DNA from: Sphingobacteriales bacterium
GTDB taxonomy: Bacteria; Bacteroidota; Bacteroidia; Chitinophagales; Chitinophagaceae
Assembly (NCBI GenBank): GCA_016200915.1
Contig: JACQDV010000096.1
Coordinates: forward strand, 61,740-125,739
Length of the DNA stretch: 64,000 nucleotides
Reading direction: 5' to 3'
The position numbers and the translations under genes were made by a program. The notes below the pieces were generated by a model that ran no database searches, was not told the origin of the DNA, and saw only the letters and a list, made by a program, of their open reading frames with translations. This document shows positions 8,864 through 17,203 of this stretch, piece after piece; positions within the stretch are counted from its first letter, which is position 1, and each line of letters begins with the position of its first letter.

Positions 8864-10038
8864 TTTACATTTTTAATGCGGACGTTTAAAGGCAATAGTG
8901 CTGGTAACGCATTATCCGGCTTATCCAAATAAAAATAAGCGACCGATGAATAATCATCTACCCGGTAAAAATTAATCCATCCTTCAGGAAAATCTGCGTC
9001 TGATAGTTTGGGTGGATTTTTCATTTCCATCAGGCGAACAAACTTAGAACCATCTGCAGTAACCGGTTGTAGTTTTACTCCTTTTAAATAAAGTTGTTTC
9101 AACTCATCTTTCATCCATCCGCCAATTTGCTGAATAGCTACTTTAATATTTTTGTAGAAATAGATTTGATCAGGAATATGCCAGCGGTAAAAATTAAACT
9201 GACCTGTTGAATCGTTCGCAATGGTACATCCCTGGTATTGATTTACAAAAGTTCCTAATCCCCAGGCACTGCCCACATAATCTTCGGTACCTGTACCATT
9301 GATAGTTGGTAAGGTATCATCATCGAGATACATTTTTACTTCTCCTTCACCAAACCAGCTTTTGCCATAAGATGAATCTGTATTCACCCCAACTGATACA
9401 CCAAGGAATCTTCCTTTGCCCTGTACTTTGGGAAGAAATACATAATCTTCTCCCAGCTTGTCCGATTGATTGCGGTTCCAGTAAGCATGAAAGTATAAAC
9501 TGTTGGTTGGATTTTTCTGCAATGCAAAATCAATATCATAATACAATTTGGCCGGTTCTTTTCCTTCATTGATGATTAAAACCTTTGCTGCTTTTTTAAA
9601 TGGCATCGGTATATAACAATTGTACGACCTTCCCTCACCACTGGAGAATAAAGAGGATTGGAAAGGAATTCCTTTACCTAAATTAAATCCAAAGAAATCA
9701 CCATAAGGAACATCAACAGCCGGTTTTGTACTATTGTCCCAATAAAATTGTAAGCGAAGACTGCGCAGTTTTACAGGATTGGCATCAATGGTCATCCATA
9801 TGCGTTGAATCTGTCCTTCACCTTTTATATCGAGTAAAGTTTTGGCTTCACCGGGATTCATCATTTCAAACGCAGCACCTTTAGCAGTTTTATTACTTTT
9901 GCCACCATTGTTTTTAATACCGTTTAAATTTTCAAAACTGCTTAAACGGGATTGTGTGTTAACCGGCATTTCATACAGCGATTGTGCCGATGAAATGCCG
10001 GTATATAATAATAGTGTAAAGAGAAACAGATTTCTCAT
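8860..10038 (-). CDS. DUF2961 / GH172-family exported glycosidase
   Basis: A 392-residue protein with a signal peptide ending near GISSAQ. It shows the double jelly-roll DUF2961 pattern: GEGQIQRIWMTI, FYWDNSTKPAVDVPYGDFFG, SSGEGRSYNCYIPMPF, and the signature GTGTEDYVGSAWG. The Glu of that signature is the likely catalytic carboxylate. Characterised GH172 members cleave alpha-D-arabinofuranosides or alpha-D-fructofuranosides and often form trimers or hexamers. The length is normal for the family. The gene lies 5 bp after the GH3 gene upstream and overlaps the GH123-like gene by ATGA, so it is part of the same transcript. It suggests that the natural substrate carries furanosidic decorations, or that the locus serves several glycans. 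Confidence 0.87.
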   Translation of the reverse strand: MRNLFLFTLLLYTGISSAQSLYEMPVNTQSRLSSFENLNGIKNNGGKSNKTAKGAAFEMMNPGEAKTLLDIKGEGQIQRIWMTIDANPVKLRSLRLQFYWDNSTKPAVDVPYGDFFGFNLGKGIPFQSSLFSSGEGRSYNCYIPMPFKKAAKVLIINEGKEPAKLYYDIDFALQKNPTNSLYFHAYWNRNQSDKLGEDYVFLPKVQGKGRFLGVSVGVNTDSSYGKSWFGEGEVKMYLDDDTLPTINGTGTEDYVGSAWGLGTFVNQYQGCTIANDSTGQFNFYRWHIPDQIYFYKNIKVAIQQIGGWMKDELKQLYLKGVKLQPVTADGSKFVRLMEMKNPPKLSDADFPEGWINFYRVDDYSSVAYFYLDKPDNALPALLPLNVRIKNVK

Positions 10039-10043
10039 TGGTA

Positions 10044-12338
10044 TTATTTATTCCAGTTTACTTTACCAACTTTCACTTGTTGTGAACTGCCGCCTATCAT
10101 AATTTCAAAATCACCGGCTTCCCAGCCATAGGAGGTATCAGCATGATAATATTTCAAATCATCTGTAGTAATGTTGAATGAAACTGTTTTGCTTTCGCCT
10201 GCTTTCAGTTCTATCTTTTGAAATCCTTTTAATTCTTTTACAGGTCTGGTGTTAGCGCCTACTACATCATGAATGTATAATTGCACCACTTCTTTACCAT
10301 CCACTTTACCACTGTTGGTTACAGTAACAGATGCTGTGAGTGTTTGATTGCCTTTTAAATTGTTTGAACTTAATTTAATATCGCTATAAGTAAAATTGGT
10401 ATAGCTTAATCCATAACCAAAAGGATAAACAGGATCGTTGCTTACATCTAAATAGTTGCTGCGGAATTTTTGAAACCATTGACCTTCTGGTAACGGGCGA
10501 CCAGTACTTTTGTGTGAATAATAAATAGGAACCTGTCCAACATTTTGCGGCCAGGTAGTAGTGAGTTTGCCGGAAGGATTTACATCACCAAACAACACAT
10601 CTGCAATGGCATAACCGGCTTCACTTCCGCCAAACCATACATTTAATATAGCAGGAACATTTTCACTTTCCCATTTAATAGCTAATGGTCTTCCGGTGAA
10701 TAAAACCAACACAACCGGCTTACCTGTCTTCAGTAATGCTTTTAAAAGATCCTGTTGTACACCCGGAATTTCAATATTACTTCTGCTGGATGATTCACCG
10801 GTCATCTCTGCGCTTTCACCCAATGCAGCTACAATCACATCCGCATCTTTGGAAACATCCAATGCTTCTTTAATTATCTCATCCGCAGGACGTGTATCTC
10901 TTTTAAAATCTTTTCCAAACATACCAGCCCTTTCTTCAAACTTTGCATCCGCATCTAAATTGCTTCCTTTGGCATAAACCAACTTTGCTTTATCACCCAC
11001 TACAGATTTTAATCCTTCCATGAGTGAAATGGCTTTATCAAATTTTGCTGCTACTGACCATGTGCCCGGCATATTTTCTTTTGCATCAGCTAACGGGCCA
11101 ACCACTGCGATGGTGCTGCTTTTCTTTAATGGTAAAATACCCACCCCAGCTCCGCCAACTGGCGGAAGGGGATTATTTTTCAGCAACACAAAACAATCAG
11201 CAGCAATCTTTCTTGCTTCGGCACGGTTAGCCGCATTAAATACATCTTTTTTTGCCCGGTTATCATCACAATACTTATATGGATTAGCGAATAATCCCAA
11301 TTTGTACTTTGCTTCAAGCACAGCACGGCAAGCCCTGTCAATATCAGCCTGTGTTACCTTTCCTTCTTTTAATGATTGTTTAAGCGTAGTTAAGAAACCT
11401 TCTCCCACCATATCCATATCAATACCTGCTTTTAATGCTAAAGCAGATACTGTTTGTAAATTACCCAAACCATGTGCTTCCATTTCGTTGATGCCGGTAT
11501 AGTCAGTTACCACAAAACCTTTAAAGCCCCATTGTTTGCGCAATACGTCAGTCATTAAAAATTTATTTGCTGTAGCAGGAATTCCATTTACATCATTAAA
11601 TGATGCCATCACACTTCCCACTCCTGCATCTACTGCTGCTTTGTACGGAGGTAAATATTCATTGAACATTCTTGAGAAACTCATATCGGTTGTATTGTAA
11701 TCACGACCAGCTTCTGCAGCACCATACAACGCATAGTGTTTTACGCAGGCCATAATGTTGGTGTTTTTTGATAAGTCACCCTGGTATCCTTTCACCATCG
11801 CTTTGGCAATAGCGGAACCAAGAAATGGGTCTTCACCATTTCCTTCAGCTATACGTCCCCAACGTGGGTCACGGCCAATATCAACCATAGGAGAGAAGGT
11901 CCAGCAAATACCATCAGCACTAGCTTCTAATGCGGCAATTTGAGCACTGCGTTCAATCGCCTTCATATCCCAACTGCAGCTTAATCCTAATGGAATAGGG
12001 AAAACAGTTTCATAACCATGTATCACATCCATTCCAAATATCAATGGAATTTTTAACCGGCTTTCTTCTACCGCTACTCTTTGCACATCTTTTATCTTGG
12101 CAACAGATTTTATATTGAACAAGCCACCCACTTTTCCTTCACGGATTTTTTTACCGATATCAGAACTTTGTGCCTGGCCGGTAACGATATCACCACTGCC
12201 GGGAAGATTTAGCTGACCCAATTTTTCTTCCAATGTCATTTTCTTCATCAGCCCGTCAATAAAGGTTTTCATTTTTGCATCCTGCGCATTGGCACTTATG
12301 GCAAATGTCATTACCAATGCAAACAACCATTTTTTCAT
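10044..12338 (-). CDS. Glycoside hydrolase family 3 beta-glucosidase, exported (second copy)
   Basis: The start was set at the ATG at 12338 rather than 12386. The former begins a clean signal peptide (MKKWLFALVMTFAISANAQ), while the upstream 16 residues are polar. The product is 764 residues. It has the BglX-type order: GH3 barrel with IPLIFGMDVIHGYETVF, KHYALYGA and nucleophile Asp279 in GFVVTDYTG; alpha/beta sandwich; and a fibronectin-III-like end with YPFGYGLSYTNFTY. The linker holds the same NPLPPVGGAGVG insertion as the other GH3 protein. The two paralogues share layout but are clearly diverged, so they probably differ in linkage or chain-length preference. A 128-bp gap with dispersed repeats precedes it, so it may have its own promoter. 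Confidence 0.93.
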   Translation of the reverse strand: MKKWLFALVMTFAISANAQDAKMKTFIDGLMKKMTLEEKLGQLNLPGSGDIVTGQAQSSDIGKKIREGKVGGLFNIKSVAKIKDVQRVAVEESRLKIPLIFGMDVIHGYETVFPIPLGLSCSWDMKAIERSAQIAALEASADGICWTFSPMVDIGRDPRWGRIAEGNGEDPFLGSAIAKAMVKGYQGDLSKNTNIMACVKHYALYGAAEAGRDYNTTDMSFSRMFNEYLPPYKAAVDAGVGSVMASFNDVNGIPATANKFLMTDVLRKQWGFKGFVVTDYTGINEMEAHGLGNLQTVSALALKAGIDMDMVGEGFLTTLKQSLKEGKVTQADIDRACRAVLEAKYKLGLFANPYKYCDDNRAKKDVFNAANRAEARKIAADCFVLLKNNPLPPVGGAGVGILPLKKSSTIAVVGPLADAKENMPGTWSVAAKFDKAISLMEGLKSVVGDKAKLVYAKGSNLDADAKFEERAGMFGKDFKRDTRPADEIIKEALDVSKDADVIVAALGESAEMTGESSSRSNIEIPGVQQDLLKALLKTGKPVVLVLFTGRPLAIKWESENVPAILNVWFGGSEAGYAIADVLFGDVNPSGKLTTTWPQNVGQVPIYYSHKSTGRPLPEGQWFQKFRSNYLDVSNDPVYPFGYGLSYTNFTYSDIKLSSNNLKGNQTLTASVTVTNSGKVDGKEVVQLYIHDVVGANTRPVKELKGFQKIELKAGESKTVSFNITTDDLKYYHADTSYGWEAGDFEIMIGGSSQQVKVGKVNWNK
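11139..11182 (-). repeat. In-frame palindromic element, copy 2
   Basis: This stretch is 43/44 identical to 2254-2297 and encodes the same NPLPPVGGAGVG segment in the same domain linker of the second GH3 protein. The CCGCCA/TGGCGG hairpin core is intact in both copies. Confidence 0.75.
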
Positions 12339-12466
12339 TTCTTTAATTTTTATGTAGTCAATAATCGATTTTCTATTCAGCTTCATTGGCGTCGCACACT
12401 TTTACAACATCAACAACATTCAACTTTAAAAACCACAAAGGCACATTGTCACAGAGTTACACAGTG
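12339..12466. other. Intergenic region with dispersed-repeat fragments
   Basis: This gap of 128 bp lies between the SGNH gene and the GH3 gene, in a run where most joints are under 35 bp. It contains CATTGGCGTCGCAC (12384-12397), which recurs exactly at 55482-55495. It also has a stretch reading ACCACAAAGGCACATTG with CACAGAGTTACACAG, which looks like eroded low-complexity intergenic repeat. No TAnnTTTG promoter box was found on the minus strand. Confidence 0.5.
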
Positions 12467-13120
12467 TTACTTCAGCAAATAAGGTCCAATCAGTTTTTGC
12501 CAGATGGCATAACCTTTTGCATTCATATGCAGGTTGTCCTCCACATAAATATCATCCAAAGGTGAGCCATTTGGCTTAAGCATCGCATGATATACGTCAA
12601 TAAACTTAGTGTTTTTATACCTGCTTAAATAACTGCTGATATTCATATTAGCCACAATGTATTTGCTAATTAAATGTTTCCGGCTGGGACTTGGTTTCAT
12701 AGAAACATACACCACCGGAATATTTTTATAGTGTTTCCGAATCATTGTAAATAATGTTTTGAAACGATTCACTACAGTCGGAATTTGAATAGTATCACTG
12801 TAAGCAAAATCATTTTCACCACAATAAATTACTATTTGTTTTGGTTTGTATTTGAATACGACATCGTTGGACCAATAAATAACATCAGCCAGTGTGGAAC
12901 CACCAAAAGCCCGGTTCAATATTTTATGTTTAGGGAAATAATCCTGTACATCCGTCCACTTGGTAAAAGATGAGCTGCCAATAAATAATATTTGATTTGC
13001 TTTTGGGAAAGCAGCCGAATCTTTTTTACGAAAAGCTGCAATATCTTCCGCATATGGTTGAGCATTTGCGTTGCTGAATGCAATGATGAATAGCAGTATG
13101 TTGAATATTCTTTTCATCAT
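12467..13120 (-). CDS. SGNH/GDSL-type esterase, exported
   Basis: A 217-residue protein with a signal peptide (about 1-20, ending FSNANAQ). The SGNH blocks are visible in order: ILFIGSSSFTKW (nucleophile Ser in block I), LNRAFGGSTLADV (Gly of block II), YCGENDF (Asn of block III) and DNLHMNAKGY (Asp/His of block V). Such enzymes remove acetyl or other acyl groups from polysaccharides, or act as lipases. In this context, directly after a sialate O-acetylesterase-like gene (3-bp gap), carbohydrate deacylation is the best guess. Two ATG codons at 13118-13120 and 13115-13117 are equally usable as start. Confidence 0.87.
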   Translation of the reverse strand: MMKRIFNILLFIIAFSNANAQPYAEDIAAFRKKDSAAFPKANQILFIGSSSFTKWTDVQDYFPKHKILNRAFGGSTLADVIYWSNDVVFKYKPKQIVIYCGENDFAYSDTIQIPTVVNRFKTLFTMIRKHYKNIPVVYVSMKPSPSRKHLISKYIVANMNISSYLSRYKNTKFIDVYHAMLKPNGSPLDDIYVEDNLHMNAKGYAIWQKLIGPYLLK

Positions 13121-13123
13121 AAT

Positions 13124-15103
13124 TTATTTATCAGTACGGAATGGTTCGGCCGGAAATCCTTCTTTGTTATACAAATTCGCATCCAATGGTGAACTGGCCC
13201 ACGCATAACGAACGTATAAAGGGTGATTCACTTTATCTGAACTCACATTAATATGATTGCCAGATAGAGTAGCTGTTGCAGGGTAAAACTTTTTATCCGC
13301 ACCAGCGATAGTAAATGTATGAAGGGCATCACCCTTAACCATCAAGCCTGAGCCAATATTTTTATACTGAATAGCGATACTGTTTTTATTGATGATTGCT
13401 TTGCTCAATGCTGGCCCTGCAGCGATTTCATTTTTATAACCGTAAACAATTTTAAAAGCATTAGCTGCTAATCGTTCACCCACTTCTTTCTTTTGTTTTG
13501 GGTGAATATCATTCTTATCACCAACATCAACTGTAACTGCCATTCCTGTATTGGGTAACTTTCTTGTCATGGATTGTGCTTCTCTCAGGAAAGCCCAGTC
13601 ACTCACCTCAGGTTCGTTTTCATTAGGATTGTAGGATGCTAATTGTACAAACAGGAATGGAAAATTTCCCTGCTGCCAGCGTTTACGCCAGTTAGTAATC
13701 ATTGCCGGGAATAATTTTCTGTACTCAACATATCTGTCAGCATTTGCTTCGCCCTGGTACCAGATAGCACCACGAATGGATAACGGAAGTAACGGAGCAA
13801 TCATTCCATTAAATAAAAGAGTAGGAGAGTTTTGCATTCCGGATAAATTTACTCCGGGTAATACTGATAATAAAGGCAACAATAATTTTAGCCGGGCTTT
13901 TCCTTTCAACTCAATTTTGGTAGTGGATGTTTCAATATAGTAATTAGCAACATCACTATTTAACCCCCCACCACCCTGATCATCTTCCACCCAAATGGTA
14001 AGCATATTTTTCCCTTCCACTAAAACATTGGCGGGAATTTTATAGGTTCTTAATTCGTTCCATACGGTTTGACTTCCTAAGAAAGTACCATTGATATAAG
14101 TTGAATCAATATCATCAATAGCAGGTAAATGCAGTGTAGCTTCTTTGCCTGCATCTTCTTTTGATACATTGAATTCGATACGATAGGCAGCCAGTCCATC
14201 AAAATCTGGATGTCCTTTTGATTCCCAGTTGCCGGGAAGGGTAGTGGCTTCCCATTTGCTGTCATCGTAATTAATGGATAAATAGTTTTTAAACTCAGTA
14301 ACTACTTTGGCTTTTTCCTGCTGAAACTTTTTATTGTTCTCTTCTTTTATTTCAGCCAGTTTGGTTAGATCTAAATTGCGCAGCGATTTATCGTATATCT
14401 CTGCGTAATTTGGGAACTGCTTTACCACAGTAGTATCAATCCATGATTGCGCAGGAGTACCACCCCATGCAGATATAACCAAACCAATGGGTACATGAAG
14501 ACGTTCGTATAATTTCTTTGCAAAGAAATAAGCCACAGCAGAACTTTTTACAACGGTTTGTGGGTTTACGGAGCTCCAGTTATATTTTACAGAAACATTA
14601 TCCTGCTCTTTATTATTGATAGTATTTTGAATGGTTATATAACGAATGTTATCATTATTAGCACTCTTTATTTCATCAGCATAAAAATCTTTAAAGCTAC
14701 TTAACTCAAATTCCATATTACTTTGCCCGCTGCAAACCCATACTTCACCAATCAGTATATTTTTTAGTTCAATCTTTTCATCGGTAGTACTAATAATCAT
14801 ATTACCGCCATTACCTGCTTTGGCAGATACAAGGAACACATTCCATTTCCCTTTTTTATCTGTAATGGTAGTGTACATCTTATTTAAAAAATTGACCGTT
14901 ACTTTTTGGCCGGCATTGGCCCAACCCCATATGTGAATGGGTTTGTCCCGCTGCAGCACCATATTATTATTCAATATGGAAGGCAATTTCAGGGCAGCAT
15001 TCACACAACTAACAAAAAGGATACAGCAAATAAATACGGATAGTTTTTTTGTTATCTTAATCAACTTTAATGATTTTAGATTTTTCCGATACTCCATTTT
15101 CAT
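13124..15103 (-). CDS. Sialate O-acetylesterase-like carbohydrate esterase
   Basis: About 659 residues from the ATG at 15103. That start gives a 47-bp overlap with the GH43 gene and an unusually long basic leader. The in-frame TTG at 15062-15064 overlaps the GH43 stop by only 8 bp and gives a more normal signal peptide (IKITKKLSVFICCILFVSC), so the start is uncertain. The SASA-domain motifs are present: nucleophile Ser128 in CSGQSNMEF, AIWYQGEANA, and the catalytic Asp/His in KNDIHPKQ. A beta-sandwich insert (about 260-400) with WEDDQGGGGLN splits the esterase domain, as is common in Bacteroidota members. It probably removes O-acetyl groups from glycans in the periplasm. True sialate specificity is not implied. 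Confidence 0.85.
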   Translation of the reverse strand: MKMEYRKNLKSLKLIKITKKLSVFICCILFVSCVNAALKLPSILNNNMVLQRDKPIHIWGWANAGQKVTVNFLNKMYTTITDKKGKWNVFLVSAKAGNGGNMIISTTDEKIELKNILIGEVWVCSGQSNMEFELSSFKDFYADEIKSANNDNIRYITIQNTINNKEQDNVSVKYNWSSVNPQTVVKSSAVAYFFAKKLYERLHVPIGLVISAWGGTPAQSWIDTTVVKQFPNYAEIYDKSLRNLDLTKLAEIKEENNKKFQQEKAKVVTEFKNYLSINYDDSKWEATTLPGNWESKGHPDFDGLAAYRIEFNVSKEDAGKEATLHLPAIDDIDSTYINGTFLGSQTVWNELRTYKIPANVLVEGKNMLTIWVEDDQGGGGLNSDVANYYIETSTTKIELKGKARLKLLLPLLSVLPGVNLSGMQNSPTLLFNGMIAPLLPLSIRGAIWYQGEANADRYVEYRKLFPAMITNWRKRWQQGNFPFLFVQLASYNPNENEPEVSDWAFLREAQSMTRKLPNTGMAVTVDVGDKNDIHPKQKKEVGERLAANAFKIVYGYKNEIAAGPALSKAIINKNSIAIQYKNIGSGLMVKGDALHTFTIAGADKKFYPATATLSGNHINVSSDKVNHPLYVRYAWASSPLDANLYNKEGFPAEPFRTDK

Positions 15104-16793
15104 TTATAGATTCGATGGTGAAATAATAGGGTTTCTTAAGGTCCATAGCTTTAAACCAGTATTCATTGAAATCATAGATCATGATACTATTGTATAATTT
15201 ATCTGGTTCAGTACCATAATAAAGATTGTATGCAAAGGCATTATCAACCGGATTCCATTTTATATAAGCACTGCGTTTATCTTTTTCTGTTCTTAAAACA
15301 ATTAAATCTTTTGCAGCAGTTGGTTTAGCACCACCACCATTCCCAAAAACCCTTAATCCACTAATGGCAAACTTTCCTGTTGGCATATGTATGTTTTCTA
15401 ACTTAATGAATCTTGCCTGTACTGGTTTTTCTAATTCTACATATTCATGAGGCACATCTGTTTTATTATTGCTTTTATCAACCAGTACATTCCATTTCTT
15501 TCCATCAACGGAGTAATACAATTTGTATTGATGATAAATATTGGTTTGTTTGCCGATAAACTCTGCATCCTGGTCAGCATAATTAATTTGAATGGAGTTT
15601 ACTGTTGATACATTTCCTAAATCAGTTTGAATCCATTCACCTTTTTCAGCAGTTTTAGCACTCCAATATGTTTTAATACTTTCATCCACTGCATTGTTAG
15701 AGAAAAAACTTGCAAGGGTAGAAGAAACCGTAACGGGCTTTTTATAATTGAGCAAATACCATTCAGGCCGGTAAGCATCTTTTGTAATTGCGGATGGCAA
15801 ATACAAAGGATAATCACCAAAGGCAGTATTGCACCACATTACATCATCTTTATCAAAACCGGCGGGCCATATTGCCATTCTTCTTTCCCAGGTATTTTTT
15901 ACACAAATGATACTGGTGGATATATGCCAGTAATTATTGTTATTATCAGTAAAAGTAGCGCCATGACCTGCACCTCTTGAAAAGCCACCCATCTTTGAAC
16001 TATACGGGTCACTTTGAGGAAAAGTTTGATGACCATCAAACAGTGGAGCATCACTCATTACTACACCATCAGCATAACCACTCATCTCCGTTCCCGGTGC
16101 GCCGTATTGAAAATAATATTTGCCATTATGTTTGGTCATCCAGGCTCCTTCAATAAACGGGTCGAGAAAAGTATTATCCATATGTTCACCAAAACGCTGC
16201 CATCCATAACGCCATCCTTCCAATATATACATAGCTGTACGTGTGCCTTTTGGTTTAAATGTTTTTCGGTCAAGCTCCACGCCATACACGGGATAATTGT
16301 TGCTGCTGCCATTGTACATATAAAAACGTCCGTCATCATCTGTAAAAAATGCAGGATCCCATCCACCAATTTCCAATGAATCAACCAATGGAAACCATTC
16401 ATTCGCTTTGGGATTAGTGCTTCCCCAGAGGGTAAATGTTCTTGTATAGGTGCTTCCAAACACAACCATAGTATCACCAATTATTCCGACGGCCGGTGCA
16501 CACAAATCATCTCTTGTATCATTCCATGGCCGTAAAAAACGTTTGGAAACAAATTTCCAGTTGAGCATGTCACTGCTCCACCAGTAGCCCCATTGATTGG
16601 TGGAGAATAAATAATAATCTCCTTTATAGTTTACAATGACCGGGTCAGCAGTTGCTCTATGTTTGCCCCATTCGGTAAAACTGGGATGTGGTGTATAACC
16701 ATAATCAACGTTTATGGGATTGCAGTAAGTTTTTTGCTGTGCATTTGAACAGACGACAATCAATAATAACCATCCAAAGAAATATCTTTTCAT
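15057..16793 (-). CDS. Glycoside hydrolase family 43 with discoidin (F5/8C) and fibronectin-III modules
   Basis: A 578-residue protein. The signal peptide ends near VVCSNAQQ. The five-bladed propeller of GH43 carries the three catalytic carboxylates: Asp50 in RATADPVIV (base), Asp146 in GGWDPAFF (pKa modulator) and Glu215 in FIEGAWMTK (acid). Residues of about 345-490 match a discoidin-like carbohydrate-binding domain (GEWIQTDLGNVSTVNSIQI, QARFIKLENIHMP). The final 85 residues or so are a fibronectin-III domain (YIKWNPVDNAFAYNLYYG). GH43 enzymes are usually arabinofuranosidases, xylosidases or exo-galactanases. Paired with GH172 nearby, furanoside removal is plausible. It is 4 bp downstream of the DoxX gene. 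Confidence 0.87.
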   Translation of the reverse strand: MKRYFFGWLLLIVVCSNAQQKTYCNPINVDYGYTPHPSFTEWGKHRATADPVIVNYKGDYYLFSTNQWGYWWSSDMLNWKFVSKRFLRPWNDTRDDLCAPAVGIIGDTMVVFGSTYTRTFTLWGSTNPKANEWFPLVDSLEIGGWDPAFFTDDDGRFYMYNGSSNNYPVYGVELDRKTFKPKGTRTAMYILEGWRYGWQRFGEHMDNTFLDPFIEGAWMTKHNGKYYFQYGAPGTEMSGYADGVVMSDAPLFDGHQTFPQSDPYSSKMGGFSRGAGHGATFTDNNNNYWHISTSIICVKNTWERRMAIWPAGFDKDDVMWCNTAFGDYPLYLPSAITKDAYRPEWYLLNYKKPVTVSSTLASFFSNNAVDESIKTYWSAKTAEKGEWIQTDLGNVSTVNSIQINYADQDAEFIGKQTNIYHQYKLYYSVDGKKWNVLVDKSNNKTDVPHEYVELEKPVQARFIKLENIHMPTGKFAISGLRVFGNGGGAKPTAAKDLIVLRTEKDKRSAYIKWNPVDNAFAYNLYYGTEPDKLYNSIMIYDFNEYWFKAMDLKKPYYFTIESINENGVSEKSKIIKVD

Positions 16794-16797
16794 GCAG

Positions 16798-17202
16798 CTA
16801 CTTTTTAAAAATTAAATTATCAATATTCCATTTAACGGGTCCGGTGAAAAAGAACAACAAACCGAATAGGGCAAATAGAAAAGGATATTGGTCGTCCATC
16901 CAGAATTTACCTGTGCCAACAAAGAATGCGATGTATAGAAATGTGCCGATGATGATGAGGCAGGCAATTCTTGTAAATAAGCCAAGTAATAACATAGCTC
17001 CAGCAACAAATTCTGCTCCTTTACCAAGGTAAGGCATGATGCTGTTTGATTTGAATGTATCCCATTTTACATATTCAGCCATTTTCTCCGGTATGAATAC
17101 TTCAGTACCATGATAAACTACAAAGGTGCCAATGAGGATGCGGATAATGGCTAATCCATTTTCCTGCCAGATGGGTTTTGTTGATAATAATTGTTTCAGC
17201 AT
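16798..17202 (-). CDS. DoxX family membrane protein
   Basis: A 134-residue protein with four predicted membrane helices, including GLAIIRILIGTFVVYHGTEV, the GAEFVAGAMLLLGLFTRI type helix and LFALFGLLFFFTGPVKW. This matches the DoxX/DUF417-like family. DoxX-type proteins are associated with quinone-linked redox reactions, although their mechanism is poorly defined. The start lies one base after the stop of the GMC oxidoreductase gene, so the two are very likely made together, and DoxX may link the flavoenzyme to the membrane or quinone pool. That link is inference from proximity. Confidence 0.8.
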   Translation of the reverse strand: MLKQLLSTKPIWQENGLAIIRILIGTFVVYHGTEVFIPEKMAEYVKWDTFKSNSIMPYLGKGAEFVAGAMLLLGLFTRIACLIIIGTFLYIAFFVGTGKFWMDDQYPFLFALFGLLFFFTGPVKWNIDNLIFKK

Positions 17203-17203
17203 G

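Noticed and set aside
11020..11502. A 160-codon plus-strand open frame inside the second GH3 gene
   Set aside because: It is antisense to conserved GH3 coding sequence and reflects its codon pattern; there is no domain, signal or promoter.
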